Part shown: positions 43,228 to 52,690 of the stretch, in pieces
Layout: every line of letters starts with the position of its first letter
Position numbering within the stretch: the stretch's first letter is position 1
Source of the DNA: Gottfriedia acidiceleris
GTDB taxonomy: Bacteria; Bacillota; Bacilli; Bacillales; Bacillaceae_G
Assembly (NCBI RefSeq): GCF_002128425.1
Contig: NZ_NESS01000003.1
Location: 1 to 64,000, forward strand
Direction of reading: 5' to 3'
Length of the DNA: 64,000 nucleotides
Notes under the pieces: model-generated
Database searches by the model: none
Told to the model about the DNA's origin: nothing
The model's input: the letters and a program-made list of their open reading frames with translations, nothing else
Position numbers and translations under genes: made by a program

Positions 43228-44670
43228 TTACATTTGATCCATATATACTGTTTTGACTTGTGTATAAAAGTCGATTGCTGCCTTTCCTTGTTCGCGGGAC
43301 CCAGTGCTTGAATTTTTGCAGCCGCCAAAAGGTACTTGTGGCTCTGATCCTGCTGTTTCATTGTTTACATGCACTAGACCAACTTCAATGTCTTCAACAA
43401 ACCGCTGTGCAATTGTAAAATTGTTTGTACAAATTGCTGCGCTTAAACCATATTCAGTATCATTAGCCATCCCTACTGCTTCTTCATAGTTTTTCGCTTT
43501 AAAGAGCGCAATTACAGGTCCGAATATTTCTTCTCGAGCAATACGAGCATCTGAAGAGACATTTTCAAAAATTGTAGGCTGTACATAAAAACCATTTTTA
43601 AGTTCTTCATCAGCAGGAACTTCTCCACCGTATAATAGGGTTGCCTCATCCTTTCCAGCTTCAATCATAGCAAGCACACCGTCAAGTTGTGATTGAGATA
43701 CAGTTGGACCGACAAATGTGTCATCATGAAGTGGATTTCCTACTTTTAATGTTTTTGTCCTTTCTACAAGTCGGTCACAGAATGCTTTATAAATTGCTTC
43801 TTCCACAATTACCCTACTCGTTGCTGTACACTTTTGACCAGTCGATCTGAAAGCACCACTCACGGCAATTTCAACTGCTTTTTCTATATTTGCATCAGCA
43901 AGTACGATAAGTGGATTTTTCCCACCTAATTCCATCTGTACTTTCTTTCCTTTGGCTGTAGCCTTCTGCTGAATCTGACTTCCAACCTTATTAGATCCTG
44001 TAAATGAAATAGCTTTAATATAAGGATGTTCTACTAATTCTGTTCCAACGACAGATCCTCTACCAAATACACAGTTTACAACCCCCGGTGGAATACCAGC
44101 TTCATCAAGTGCTTTTATAACATGATATACTGATTTTGGTGTCAAATCAGCTGGTTTAATCACTACCGTATTTCCGTAAACAAGTGCAGGAGCCATTTTC
44201 CATACAGGAATGGCAATTGGAAAATTCCAAGGCGTAATCAATCCAATTGGTCCGATTGGCGTTCGAGTCGTATATAAGAATGTGTTTGTGTTACCAGATG
44301 GAATCACTTCTCCAACTGGCTGTCTTGCTTCTCCTGCAAAATATTCAAGGATGTTAATCGCTCGCTGTGTTTCTCCAATACCTTCAGCAAGTGTTTTCCC
44401 TTCTTCTAGTGTTAAATCCCTTCCTACTTCATGGACTTTTGCTTTTAATATATCTGCTGCTTTTTGAAGGTATGAAGCTCGTTGTTGGTATGAAAGCTTC
44501 TTCCATGATAAAAAGGCTGTTTTGGCTGCAAGAATGGCTTGTCGTGCATCCTCTTCTGTACTCGAAGGAAATTCGCCTAATGACTCTCCATTATGCGGAC
44601 TGTGGTTTTCCCGATATTCACCTAAAGTAGGTTGTTTCCATTGTCCATTAATATAGTTTGCAAAACGCAT
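43228..44670 (-). CDS. NAD(P)-dependent aldehyde dehydrogenase
   Basis: A 480-aa aldehyde dehydrogenase. Features: GLITPWNFPIAIPVWKMAPAL (about 137-157), the cofactor-site SFTGSNKVGSQI, catalytic Glu in MELGGKNP (about 250-257), catalytic Cys in GQKCTATSR (about 286) and EIFGPVIALF. It resembles 2-ketoglutarate semialdehyde and other dehydrogenases of omega- or 2-oxo-derived aldehydes. GGGGGAG precedes the ATG. It is last in the CaiB-ACAD-ThDP-ALDH operon and probably oxidises the aldehyde made by the ThDP enzyme upstream. Confidence 0.93.
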   Translation of the reverse strand: MRFANYINGQWKQPTLGEYRENHSPHNGESLGEFPSSTEEDARQAILAAKTAFLSWKKLSYQQRASYLQKAADILKAKVHEVGRDLTLEEGKTLAEGIGETQRAINILEYFAGEARQPVGEVIPSGNTNTFLYTTRTPIGPIGLITPWNFPIAIPVWKMAPALVYGNTVVIKPADLTPKSVYHVIKALDEAGIPPGVVNCVFGRGSVVGTELVEHPYIKAISFTGSNKVGSQIQQKATAKGKKVQMELGGKNPLIVLADANIEKAVEIAVSGAFRSTGQKCTATSRVIVEEAIYKAFCDRLVERTKTLKVGNPLHDDTFVGPTVSQSQLDGVLAMIEAGKDEATLLYGGEVPADEELKNGFYVQPTIFENVSSDARIAREEIFGPVIALFKAKNYEEAVGMANDTEYGLSAAICTNNFTIAQRFVEDIEVGLVHVNNETAGSEPQVPFGGCKNSSTGSREQGKAAIDFYTQVKTVYMDQM

Positions 44671-44737
44671 ATCTTCTCCCCCAATTAGATTATTTTTATA
44701 CTAATTAACTAATAGAGTCTATTACTACCAATCTATA

Positions 44738-46396
44738 TTATTTGCTAAAAAGTACATTCATCTTAGACTTATCTTGACCAACCGATAATATCTTCGGATT
44801 TGTTACAACTTCGATCACAGCTGGGCGCCCTGATGATAATGCCCGCTTAAGTGCTGGTGCAAAATCAGTATTATTTTCGACCTTCTGACCGTATGCACCA
44901 AATAAACTTGCAAGCTCAGCAAAGTTTGGATTAGATAATTCTGTCCCAATTACTCGATCTGGAAAATGCTTTTCTTGATGTGTTCGAATTGTTCCATACA
45001 GATTGTTGTTCACCACAATCGAAATGACAGGAATGTTATAACGTACGGCTGTTTCGATTTCTTGAAGCGTCATCATAAAGCCCCCATCACCCGAAAAGGA
45101 AACAACTGTCTTATGCGGCTGTGCGAGCTTTGCTCCAATAGCAGCTGGTAGCCCATACCCCATCGCTCCAGATGTTGGTCCGACATATGTATTTTCATGC
45201 TCAAAGCGATAATATCGAGAAAGCCAGCCAAAAAAGTTCCCTGCATCGTTCGTAATAATCGTATCTTTTGGAAGATGAGAGACGATATCATACATAAAAC
45301 CATCCAAATCTACATATTCATCCGTGTAATCTTCCTTTACCTTTGAAAAATTCATGTACTCGTTATGTAGCTTTTCTACACGCATTTCATCTGAATTTAA
45401 TGGCGTAGATAAAGCAATTGTTAATGCTTCCACTAAAAAAGCTTTCGCATCAGCCGTAACTGCCAAAGAAGGAGCATAAACTTTACCGAATACTTCATCT
45501 GAAATGTCAATGTGAATTAGTTTACCTTTTCCTGAAAGCAATGAATAATCTTGCGTTCCTACTTGGGAAAATCTTGTACCTAATGCGATCACTAAGTCTG
45601 CATTGTCTATCGCTTCAAGTAAATATTTTGGTGTTCCAAATCCTAGCCAACCTGCATAACAAGGATGTGAATTTGGAAAAGCATCGAAACGACGGAATGC
45701 AGTAACGACAGGTATTTGTACTGTTTCAGCAAATTTAACTAATAAAGGAACAGCTTGTGAACGAATCACTCCCCCACCAGCTATGAGAATCGGGCGTTTG
45801 GCATTTTGAAGCATTTCTACTACTTGCTGAACGCTCTCTTTATGTGGACGAGCCGGTTGAGACTGATAGACTGGGATTTCTACCATTTCAGCTGTATCTT
45901 CTAACATGTCATGAGGTAATGCAACTAGCACAGGACCAGGACGACCTGACCGAGCAATATGAAATGCACGATGTAATAGCTCTGGAATTCGTTCTACTCG
46001 GTCAATCTCCACTGTCCATTTACACAAATGACTAAACATTCCTACAAGATTGACCTCTTGAAATGCTTCCTTATCTTTAAAAGGACGCTCTACTTGTCCA
46101 ATAAGCGCAACTAGTGGGGTGGAATCTTGGCTGGCAGTATGGATCCCAATTGCCAAATTTGAAGCTCCAACACCACGAGTTGCCATACAAACACCTACTT
46201 CACCTGATGCTTTTGCGTACCCTTCCGCCATAAATGAAGCTCCACCTTCATGTCTAGCTGAAATCAAGCTAATTTCTGGATGTTCATATAACGCATCCAT
46301 AACGCCTAGATAACTCTCACCAGGTACACAAAAAACTTTATTTACCCCTTCCTTTGCCATCACATTGACTACTGCTTTTCCACCGCTAATTTTCAT
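44738..46396 (-). CDS. Thiamine-diphosphate enzyme, 2-oxo-acid decarboxylase-like (acetolactate-synthase fold)
   Basis: A 552-aa ThDP enzyme with the three usual domains: N-terminal pyrimidine-binding part with the activating Glu in ISARHEGGASFMAEGYA (about 49-65), central domain (about 190-330) and C-terminal PP domain with the GDGGFMMTLQEIETAVRYNIPVISIVVNN motif, split over about 437-465. The GDG...NN signature is intact. It resembles acetolactate synthase and 5-guanidino-2-oxopentanoate decarboxylase. Next to an aldehyde dehydrogenase, a 2-oxo-acid decarboxylase role is inferred. I chose ATG at 46396 behind GGGAGTG over the ATG at 46423. Confidence 0.9.
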   Translation of the reverse strand: MKISGGKAVVNVMAKEGVNKVFCVPGESYLGVMDALYEHPEISLISARHEGGASFMAEGYAKASGEVGVCMATRGVGASNLAIGIHTASQDSTPLVALIGQVERPFKDKEAFQEVNLVGMFSHLCKWTVEIDRVERIPELLHRAFHIARSGRPGPVLVALPHDMLEDTAEMVEIPVYQSQPARPHKESVQQVVEMLQNAKRPILIAGGGVIRSQAVPLLVKFAETVQIPVVTAFRRFDAFPNSHPCYAGWLGFGTPKYLLEAIDNADLVIALGTRFSQVGTQDYSLLSGKGKLIHIDISDEVFGKVYAPSLAVTADAKAFLVEALTIALSTPLNSDEMRVEKLHNEYMNFSKVKEDYTDEYVDLDGFMYDIVSHLPKDTIITNDAGNFFGWLSRYYRFEHENTYVGPTSGAMGYGLPAAIGAKLAQPHKTVVSFSGDGGFMMTLQEIETAVRYNIPVISIVVNNNLYGTIRTHQEKHFPDRVIGTELSNPNFAELASLFGAYGQKVENNTDFAPALKRALSSGRPAVIEVVTNPKILSVGQDKSKMNVLFSK

Positions 46397-46472
46397 AACA
46401 AAACACTCCCTTCTCCTATGCAATTACAATATTTTCCTTTTAAACTAGCGATCTATTTTCTACTCAAATTTT

Positions 46473-47690
46473 TTAAGATTTAACAGTTTCTACGTTAACC
46501 TCTTCGAATGGCCAAGCTGGAAGCATTTTTCTTAAAACTTTATCTTCTCTATAACCTAGATCATATTCAGCTTGCATAATTGTATGAACCTCTCTTGTTC
46601 CTTCATAAATGACTGGTGCTTTAGAGTTTCTTAAATAACGCTCAACTGGGAACTCATTTGAAAATCCATAAGCACCGTGTATTTGTACAGCGTCATTAGC
46701 TGCCTCGTTTGCTGCATTACAAGAAATCCATTTTGCTAGTGATGTTTCTCTAGTATTACGTTTTCCACTATTTTTTAACCAGCCAGCTTTATAGACTAGT
46801 AGACGAGAGATTTCAAGATTTGAAGACATTTTAGCGATCATTTGTTGTACTAATTGATGTTTTCCGATTTCTTTACCAAAGGTTTTTCGCTCATGACAAT
46901 ATTTTACGCTTGCTTCAAGTGATGCCTGAATCAATCCACAAGCACCAGCTGCAACTGTAAACCTTCCATTATCAAGCGCAGACATTGCAATTTTAAACCC
47001 TTCACCTTCGAATCCTAATAAGTTTTCAGCTGGTACTCTTACATCATCTAAAAATACCTCACCAGTATTTCCAGCTCTAATTCCCATCTTCCCCTTAATT
47101 GCTTTTGTAGAAACTCCTTCAAAAGTACGTTCTACGATAAAGCATGAAATTCCGTGGTGTTTTAAGTCATGATTAGTTTTTGCAAAAATCAAGAAATGAT
47201 CAGCTACATCGCATAGAGAAATCCATGTTTTTGATCCGTTTAAAATATAACTATCTCCATCTTTTACAGCCGTTGTCGCCATTGCTACCACATCAGATCC
47301 TGCATTTGGCTCTGTTAACCCAAATGCACCAATTTTCTTACCTTGCGCTTGAGGAACAAGGTACTTTTTCTTTTGTTCTTCAGTTCCCCATTGAAGTAAT
47401 GTCATACTGTTTAATCCCGTATGTACTGAAACAGCCGTACGGAAAGCTGTATCTCCACGCTCTAACTCCTCGCATATGATTGCTAAAGTATTATAGTCCA
47501 TTCCAACTCCACCATATTGTTCTGGAATACATACACCCATTAGTTCTAACTCAGAAAGTCGTTTTAGAATATTTACTTCAAAATGTCCTTTTTCATCCCA
47601 TTCCTTAATAAATGGTATGATTTCACGATCTACAAACGATCTAACTACCTTCCTTACACTTTTTTGCTCTTCAGTTAATGAAAAATTCAT
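46473..47690 (-). CDS. Acyl-CoA dehydrogenase
   Basis: A 405-aa flavin-dependent acyl-CoA dehydrogenase that adds an alpha-beta double bond to a CoA ester. It shows GAFGLTEPNAGSDV (about 132-145), WISLCDVADHFLIFA, the FAD-contact region and the C-terminal catalytic glutamate in VIYEGTREVHTIMQAEYDLG (about 370). GAGGAGG precedes the ATG. It lies 13 bp after the CoA transferase gene and belongs to the same sigma-54 operon, so its likely substrate is the thioester made by that transferase. The chain type cannot be read from sequence. Confidence 0.93.
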   Translation of the reverse strand: MNFSLTEEQKSVRKVVRSFVDREIIPFIKEWDEKGHFEVNILKRLSELELMGVCIPEQYGGVGMDYNTLAIICEELERGDTAFRTAVSVHTGLNSMTLLQWGTEEQKKKYLVPQAQGKKIGAFGLTEPNAGSDVVAMATTAVKDGDSYILNGSKTWISLCDVADHFLIFAKTNHDLKHHGISCFIVERTFEGVSTKAIKGKMGIRAGNTGEVFLDDVRVPAENLLGFEGEGFKIAMSALDNGRFTVAAGACGLIQASLEASVKYCHERKTFGKEIGKHQLVQQMIAKMSSNLEISRLLVYKAGWLKNSGKRNTRETSLAKWISCNAANEAANDAVQIHGAYGFSNEFPVERYLRNSKAPVIYEGTREVHTIMQAEYDLGYREDKVLRKMLPAWPFEEVNVETVKS

Positions 47691-47703
47691 TTTAATTTCC
47701 TCC

Positions 47704-48888
47704 TCAAATTGTTTTATTTAATCTCATCTCATCTATTTCTAATTGTGAATAGCCTAATTTACTCATCACTTCTTCAGTGTGCTCTCCATGCAATGGTGGA
47801 TGTCTTAAAACTTCGATTGGTGTTTTTGATAGTTTTAACGGTGATCCAACTAACTTGAGATCATTTATGAATGGATGATTTACTTCTATCACCATATCCC
47901 TTGATTTAGCTTGTTCAGACTGCAGGGCTTCACTTACGTTATAAATCGGTCCATTTGGAATACCATTTTTATCTAAGAGGACTTTCCACTCATTTTTACT
48001 TTTTGTTTTTATTTTATTTGAAATTATTCCCTCAATTTGTTTTCTATACTGCAAACGACCAGCGTTTGTCCTATATAATTCATCTAATAAAACCGGTTCT
48101 TCAATAAGTAACGCAAATCGATTAAACTGTTGATCATTACCGACTGCGATTACCATCTCACCATCACTTGCTGAAAAAACTTGATATGGAACAATATTAG
48201 GGTGGTAATTTCCTAATCGCTCAGGAATAGCACCACTACATAAATAATTACTAGCAACATTTACTAAAGCGGCTAACTGGGAGTCAAATAAAGAAATATC
48301 AACCTCTTGACCTTCGCCTGTACGATTTCGATGTTGTAATGCTGCCAAAATTCCTATACAAGTGAACATCCCCGTTAATACGTCGGAAATGGCTACCCCT
48401 ACTTTTGTGGGCTCAGCATTTTTTTCTCCAGTTATGCTCATTAATCCAGACATCGCCTGAATAATATAATCATAACCAGGTAGTGATGAGTTAGGACCAT
48501 GGCTACCAAATCCGCTAATTGATGCTAGAATAATATCCTCTTTTATCTCTTTCATTTCCTCATAAGAGAAACCTAGTTTTGCTAATGTACCAGGTTTAAA
48601 GTTTTGGACGACAACATTTGCTTCGGAAATAAGATTTTTTAAAACTTCTTTTCCCTTATCACTTTTCAAATTTAAAGTAATACCTTGCTTATTTCGATTA
48701 GCACATAAATAATATGCACTTTCTCCTTCAAGAAAAGGAGGTCCCCATCCTCTTGTTTCATCCCCACCGCTAATACTTTCAATTTTAATTACCTCAGCCC
48801 CAAGATCCCCAAGGATCATCGTACAAAAGGGACCGGCTAGCACCCTAGTTAAATCAATAATTTTGATACCATGTAATGCCCCCTGCAA
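47704..48888 (-). CDS. CaiB/BaiF family CoA transferase (class III)
   Basis: A 394-aa class III CoA transferase. The N terminus LHGIKIIDLTRVLAGPFCTMILGDLGAEVIKIE, split over about 4-36, is typical, with the nucleophile Asp in SLPGYDYIIQAMSGLMSITG (about 153-157) and the late DKNGIPNGPIYNVSEAL motif. It moves CoA from one acyl group to a carboxylate. I chose TTG at 48888 because GAGGTGATC lies just before it and the length then fits the family; the ATG at 48936 would add 16 residues with no homology. It is first in the four-gene operon behind the sigma-54 promoter at 49036. Confidence 0.92.
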   Translation of the reverse strand: MQGALHGIKIIDLTRVLAGPFCTMILGDLGAEVIKIESISGGDETRGWGPPFLEGESAYYLCANRNKQGITLNLKSDKGKEVLKNLISEANVVVQNFKPGTLAKLGFSYEEMKEIKEDIILASISGFGSHGPNSSLPGYDYIIQAMSGLMSITGEKNAEPTKVGVAISDVLTGMFTCIGILAALQHRNRTGEGQEVDISLFDSQLAALVNVASNYLCSGAIPERLGNYHPNIVPYQVFSASDGEMVIAVGNDQQFNRFALLIEEPVLLDELYRTNAGRLQYRKQIEGIISNKIKTKSKNEWKVLLDKNGIPNGPIYNVSEALQSEQAKSRDMVIEVNHPFINDLKLVGSPLKLSKTPIEVLRHPPLHGEHTEEVMSKLGYSQLEIDEMRLNKTI

Positions 48889-49035
48889 TTTGATCACCTC
48901 TTCGTCGATTTCTTTTGCTAATTTACTAATTTTCATTGGGCAATTTAAATGGTTACCAATGTGTATTTTTGTTGTTGCATGTATTTAGAAAATTCAAGGT
49001 ATATTAGCCCTCCATTTTCGTTATACTTTTTATAA

Positions 49036-49051
49036 TGCAAAACCCATGCCA
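49036..49051 (-). promoter_or_regulatory. Sigma-54 promoter of the CoA-transferase operon
   Basis: Minus strand TGGCATGGGTTTTGCA, a full match to the -24/-12 consensus, 148 bp upstream of the CaiB start. It serves CaiB, acyl-CoA dehydrogenase, ThDP enzyme and ALDH. Confidence 0.92.
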
Positions 49052-49126
49052 AACTCAAAATTCTTATTATTATTAAATATAGGTTGTATTTATGGATCTA
49101 ATCAGTCAAAAATAATATTAAAATTC

Positions 49127-49151
49127 ACTCAAAACCGTCATTTTTAACTCA
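49127..49151 (-). promoter_or_regulatory. Shared upstream activator site 2
   Basis: ACTCA blocks at 49127 and 49147, exactly 20 bp apart with CGTCA between them, 76 bp beyond the -24 box. The layout is the same as at sites 1 and 3. Confidence 0.75.
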
Positions 49152-49228
49152 TTAAAAAATTTGCTACTAGAGAATCTATTTATCTAATTCATAAATAAAA
49201 AATTCTTTCGAAATAGCCTATAAATGTA

Positions 49229-49262
49229 AAAAACCCACGAAGAAATTTGTATTCTTCGTGGA
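49229..49262 (-). terminator. Terminator of the permease-dehydrogenase operon
   Basis: CCACGAAGAA pairs with TTCTTCGTGG; the six A's at 49228-49233 give a U tract on the minus strand. It ends the upstream operon before the sigma-54 promoter. Confidence 0.85.
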
Positions 49263-49285
49263 TTTATAAGTATTATTGAACTATT

Positions 49286-50431
49286 TTAACACTCTATCAA
49301 ATCTCTAACTGTTGGCTCAAATAGTTCGCAAGCAATATCTCTTTGATATCGATTTTGCTTTTTAGCTTCTGTAAATAAGTTAAATGTATTCTTTCTGCTT
49401 AATCTTTCAATATCATCTATAACTGCCTGAGGTTCAGGTTTCACTAATCCAAAAATAACAGCGTCATAAAATCTAATTGCTCCTAAGTTCGCTACAAAAT
49501 CATTTACCACGTCAATACCTCTTTGTTTGATAATCTTATCACCTTCAGCAGAGATTGGAATATTTGCAGCCTCTACAATTAAACTCGCCTTTACTTTATT
49601 TGCATTTGATACATTAATGACATCCTCTAAAGCTGCCGGAATCAAGATGTCACAATCTACATCAAGCCATTGTGTGTTGCTTCTTACTACATAGTTCGGA
49701 TCAAAAAACTCTCGATTCATTTCTCCATGTGCATTTTTATGGTCAATTAATTTCTGAACATCTAATCCCTCTTCACACGTAACTAGTAGATTTGCATCAG
49801 AAATGCCGACGATTTTATAGCCTAGCTGTGATAATTTCAATGCACAACTTGCTCCTACACAACCAAATCCTTGAATAACTACTTTCGCTACTTTATTTTC
49901 ACCTTTAAACTTCCATGCTTCATCTGCGCAAAATGCAACGCCGTAGCCTGTTACAGCATCGTTCAGAAGAAAACAATCTATTTTAGTAGCTAGCAGATTA
50001 TTAAAATCTTTTATTCCATTTTGAACACTTACATCTTCCTTCATCGATTTTGTTAAAGGTATTCCTATTTTGAATTCATCAAATACTCTTAGTACGTCCT
50101 CATACTTTGTACCTAAATCACTTCCTAAAGATACTCCTGCTTCTACATATGGCTTCATTGCAATCAAAAACCTTCTTAGTACGTCATAAGCATCTCGGGC
50201 TTTATAATCATAAGCAATTCCTGCTTTACATCCACCTGTTGTGACACTTTCTGAAGCCATATATTTATAAGCCATTGCCTCTGCCAAACGTTCTACTTCT
50301 TCCCTTGTCACTGTTGGATGCATTCTTGTCCCACCACCAGCATACCCTTTGACAAAGTTATGTACCACCAACCACCCCTTTGCATCTGTTTCACTATCAT
50401 TCCACTCTACAACTAGGTAAGGTTTTTTCAT
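49286..50431 (-). CDS. Divergent Glu/Leu/Phe/Val-type amino-acid dehydrogenase
   Basis: A 381-aa NAD(P)-dependent dehydrogenase of the Glu/Leu/Phe/Val superfamily, which deaminates an amino acid to its 2-oxo acid. The first domain has GGTRMHP, the lysine-containing AMAYKYMASE and GGCKAGIAYD, where common members read GGAKGGI, and GSDLGTKYEDV in place of the usual D(V/M)NT. The Rossmann domain follows with VIQGFGCVGASCALKLSQLGYKI, split at about 185-207. The altered substrate-site motifs suggest an amino acid other than glutamate or leucine. GGAGG precedes the ATG. It follows the permease by 77 bp in a sigma-54 operon. Confidence 0.88.
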   Translation of the reverse strand: MKKPYLVVEWNDSETDAKGWLVVHNFVKGYAGGGTRMHPTVTREEVERLAEAMAYKYMASESVTTGGCKAGIAYDYKARDAYDVLRRFLIAMKPYVEAGVSLGSDLGTKYEDVLRVFDEFKIGIPLTKSMKEDVSVQNGIKDFNNLLATKIDCFLLNDAVTGYGVAFCADEAWKFKGENKVAKVVIQGFGCVGASCALKLSQLGYKIVGISDANLLVTCEEGLDVQKLIDHKNAHGEMNREFFDPNYVVRSNTQWLDVDCDILIPAALEDVINVSNANKVKASLIVEAANIPISAEGDKIIKQRGIDVVNDFVANLGAIRFYDAVIFGLVKPEPQAVIDDIERLSRKNTFNLFTEAKKQNRYQRDIACELFEPTVRDLIEC

Positions 50432-50508
50432 ACCAAGTAGCCTCCTTTTTAGATTGTATCTTGAAATAGATTATTTGTGTAAGAATCTAAAAGCTGTATG
50501 TAAATTGA

Positions 50509-51936
50509 TCATATACTCTGCTGAGTTGGTATTTCTTCTTGTTCTTTCTTATTTCCAATCTTGCCTCTATTTTTTCCATGACGTAAAAAGTAATAAAGAT
50601 AGCTTACACCCATGAAGCCTAAACCACCTATTAAGGAAGAACGTTGTGTAGGATCAAAAGCCATAAATACGATGGAAATTCCACATAAAACTAGACATAG
50701 AATAGGTATTAATGGGAATAGTGGAACTTTGTACTTTAATTCCTTAACATTTCCACCATTTTTAATAAATTGCCTTCGATAATTGTATTGCGATAAGGCA
50801 ATTGCCATCCAACTGAATGTACCGGCTAGTCCAGTTACAGAAAGCAGAACTACAAACACTGTTTGTGCAGATACTACACTTGTAAGTAATGATACTAGTG
50901 CAAAAATAAGACTAAATAATACTGCATTAAACGGGACACCTCGGGAATTTACTTTACCTAAAAATGATGGTGCCATATCACTTTTGGAAAGTGACCAAAG
51001 CATTCTAGAACATACATATAATCCCGAATTACCTACAGATAACAAGGCAGTTAATATAACTAGATTCATAATATCAGCTGCATATGGTATACCTACACTA
51101 TCAAATACTGCAACAAATGGACTTTCTACTACTCCTGCATGCCTCCATGGAATCAAAGCAGCTAATACTAAAATTGCTAACACATAAAAAATCAGGACAC
51201 GAAAAATGATACTACGAATTGCTTTTGGTAGAGTCTTTTCTGGTGTTTCGCTTTCACCAGCTGCAATTCCGACTACTTCTGCCCCTTGAAATGCAAATAC
51301 AACTGCCATCATAGTTGAAAATATAGCAGAAAACCCATGTGGGAAAAGCCCACCATCTTTTGTAAAATTAGTAAACAAAGGTGCCGAATTACCTTTATGG
51401 CCAAACCCAAATATAGTTGCTGCTCCAATTAGTATAAAAGCTATAACTGCTAATACTTTAATGCCTGCAAACCAAAATTCTGCCTCAGCATAGCCCTTTA
51501 CACTAAGAATATTTAAAGCTAACAAAAGGGCTATAAACACAAGACACCAGATCCAAACAGGAACATGTGGAAACCACCTTTGCATCAATATTCCGGCTGC
51601 AGTGAATTCTAATCCAACCGTAGTTGCCCAACTTAGCCAATACATCCAGCCAATCGTAAAACCGGTACCAGGACCAATGTACTTTGTGGCATAAGTCTTA
51701 AATGAACCTGTAACTGGCATTGAAATTGATAATTCACCTAAACAAACCATTACAAGGTACATCACCAATCCACCGAACAAATAAGCAACAACGGCACCAC
51801 CTGGACCAGCTTGATTAATCGTAAGGCCTGAACCTAAAAATAAACCTGTACCGATTACTCCTCCGAGTGAAATCATAAACAAATGCCGACTTTTCATGGA
51901 ACGTTGTAACTGACCTTTTTCATTATTAGAATCCAT
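50509..51936 (-). CDS. Amino-acid permease (APC superfamily, AAT family)
   Basis: A 475-aa, 12-helix amino-acid permease. The AAT signature is clear near the N terminus (SLGGVIGTGLFLGSG, GPGGAVVAYLFGGLVMYLVM, LGELSISMPVTGSFKTYATKY). It looks closest to S-methylmethionine/threonine/lysine permease types (MmuP, YbxG), but the substrate cannot be fixed. GGGTGG precedes the ATG. It is first in an operon with the amino-acid dehydrogenase, read from the sigma-54 promoter at 52140, which makes it the probable importer of that enzyme's substrate. Confidence 0.93.
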   Translation of the reverse strand: MDSNNEKGQLQRSMKSRHLFMISLGGVIGTGLFLGSGLTINQAGPGGAVVAYLFGGLVMYLVMVCLGELSISMPVTGSFKTYATKYIGPGTGFTIGWMYWLSWATTVGLEFTAAGILMQRWFPHVPVWIWCLVFIALLLALNILSVKGYAEAEFWFAGIKVLAVIAFILIGAATIFGFGHKGNSAPLFTNFTKDGGLFPHGFSAIFSTMMAVVFAFQGAEVVGIAAGESETPEKTLPKAIRSIIFRVLIFYVLAILVLAALIPWRHAGVVESPFVAVFDSVGIPYAADIMNLVILTALLSVGNSGLYVCSRMLWSLSKSDMAPSFLGKVNSRGVPFNAVLFSLIFALVSLLTSVVSAQTVFVVLLSVTGLAGTFSWMAIALSQYNYRRQFIKNGGNVKELKYKVPLFPLIPILCLVLCGISIVFMAFDPTQRSSLIGGLGFMGVSYLYYFLRHGKNRGKIGNKKEQEEIPTQQSI

Positions 51937-52139
51937 AAATGTACCACCCTTATTTTAGAATATTCAGAAAAAATAAAACAAAAAAAAAGAAAAATAGTTC
52001 TACTAAATTAACATAAACCCTTGTAAACCTTTACATTTTCTAATAATCCTAAAAAAATCACTGCAGAAATTAAACAAAGTAACAATTGTGCCTCCTTAAC
52101 ATACTCCCTTACTTCACCTCCACTTCCTACTAATCATTA

Positions 52140-52155
52140 AGCAAAATTCATGCCA
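52140..52155 (-). promoter_or_regulatory. Sigma-54 promoter of the permease-dehydrogenase operon
   Basis: Minus strand TGGCATGAATTTTGCT, a full match to the -24/-12 consensus. The permease start lies about 200 bp downstream. Confidence 0.92.
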
Positions 52156-52228
52156 ACAAGAAAACAAGATAAAACCAACCATTAAGCCATTCCTTAAATC
52201 TAAAACCAACTAATATATTTTAAAATCT

Positions 52229-52253
52229 ACTCAATTCATTTATTTTAGACTCA
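52229..52253 (-). promoter_or_regulatory. Shared upstream activator site 3
   Basis: ACTCA blocks at 52229 and 52249, exactly 20 bp apart, 74 bp beyond the -24 box. The middle block (TCATTTA) is less conserved than at the two other sites. Confidence 0.7.
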
Positions 52254-52690
52254 ATTACTTTTTTTAAAAAGAGGCTTTCCTCATTTAGATCATTTTATTT
52301 GCTTAAATTATAGTTCAAATGAAGAATCAAGGAATTTCGAACAATTGTCAAATTGGTTTGGGGGCTTTTCAGTAAGTATCAATATATTTTAATCAATATA
52401 AAAAAATTGTACACAAGTAAACTTCGTTGAATATTTCTTCATATGCAAAAGGAAAGCTTTTGCATAAAAATAGACTCAATTTCTACACTACTAGTCATTA
52501 CAGGCATAGTGTCACAATTAGAATTTATTTCTGATACACAAGAAATTTGTAGATATTTCCCGGGAATTTGTAAAAATTTGAAATTAAATAAAATCTAATA
52601 TTCAGAAGCATTCTTTAAAGCACTTATTTTTATATAAAATACTAAGACATGGGATTTAATTACAAGTTGTATCGGCCAGCTATACAAATC
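52254..52690. other. Gene-free AT-rich spacer
   Basis: No credible ORF is present. A perfect nine-bp stem, ATGCAAAAG..CTTTTGCAT, lies at about 52442-52464 without a clear T run. Nothing else could be named. Confidence 0.5.

Noticed and set aside
52269-52380. 18-codon ORF (starting MKNQGISNN) in the long gap
   Set aside because: No ribosome site, no homology that I recognise, and surrounded by AT-rich non-coding DNA.
52442-52464. Perfect hairpin as a terminator
   Set aside because: No run of T's follows on either strand and no gene ends next to it.
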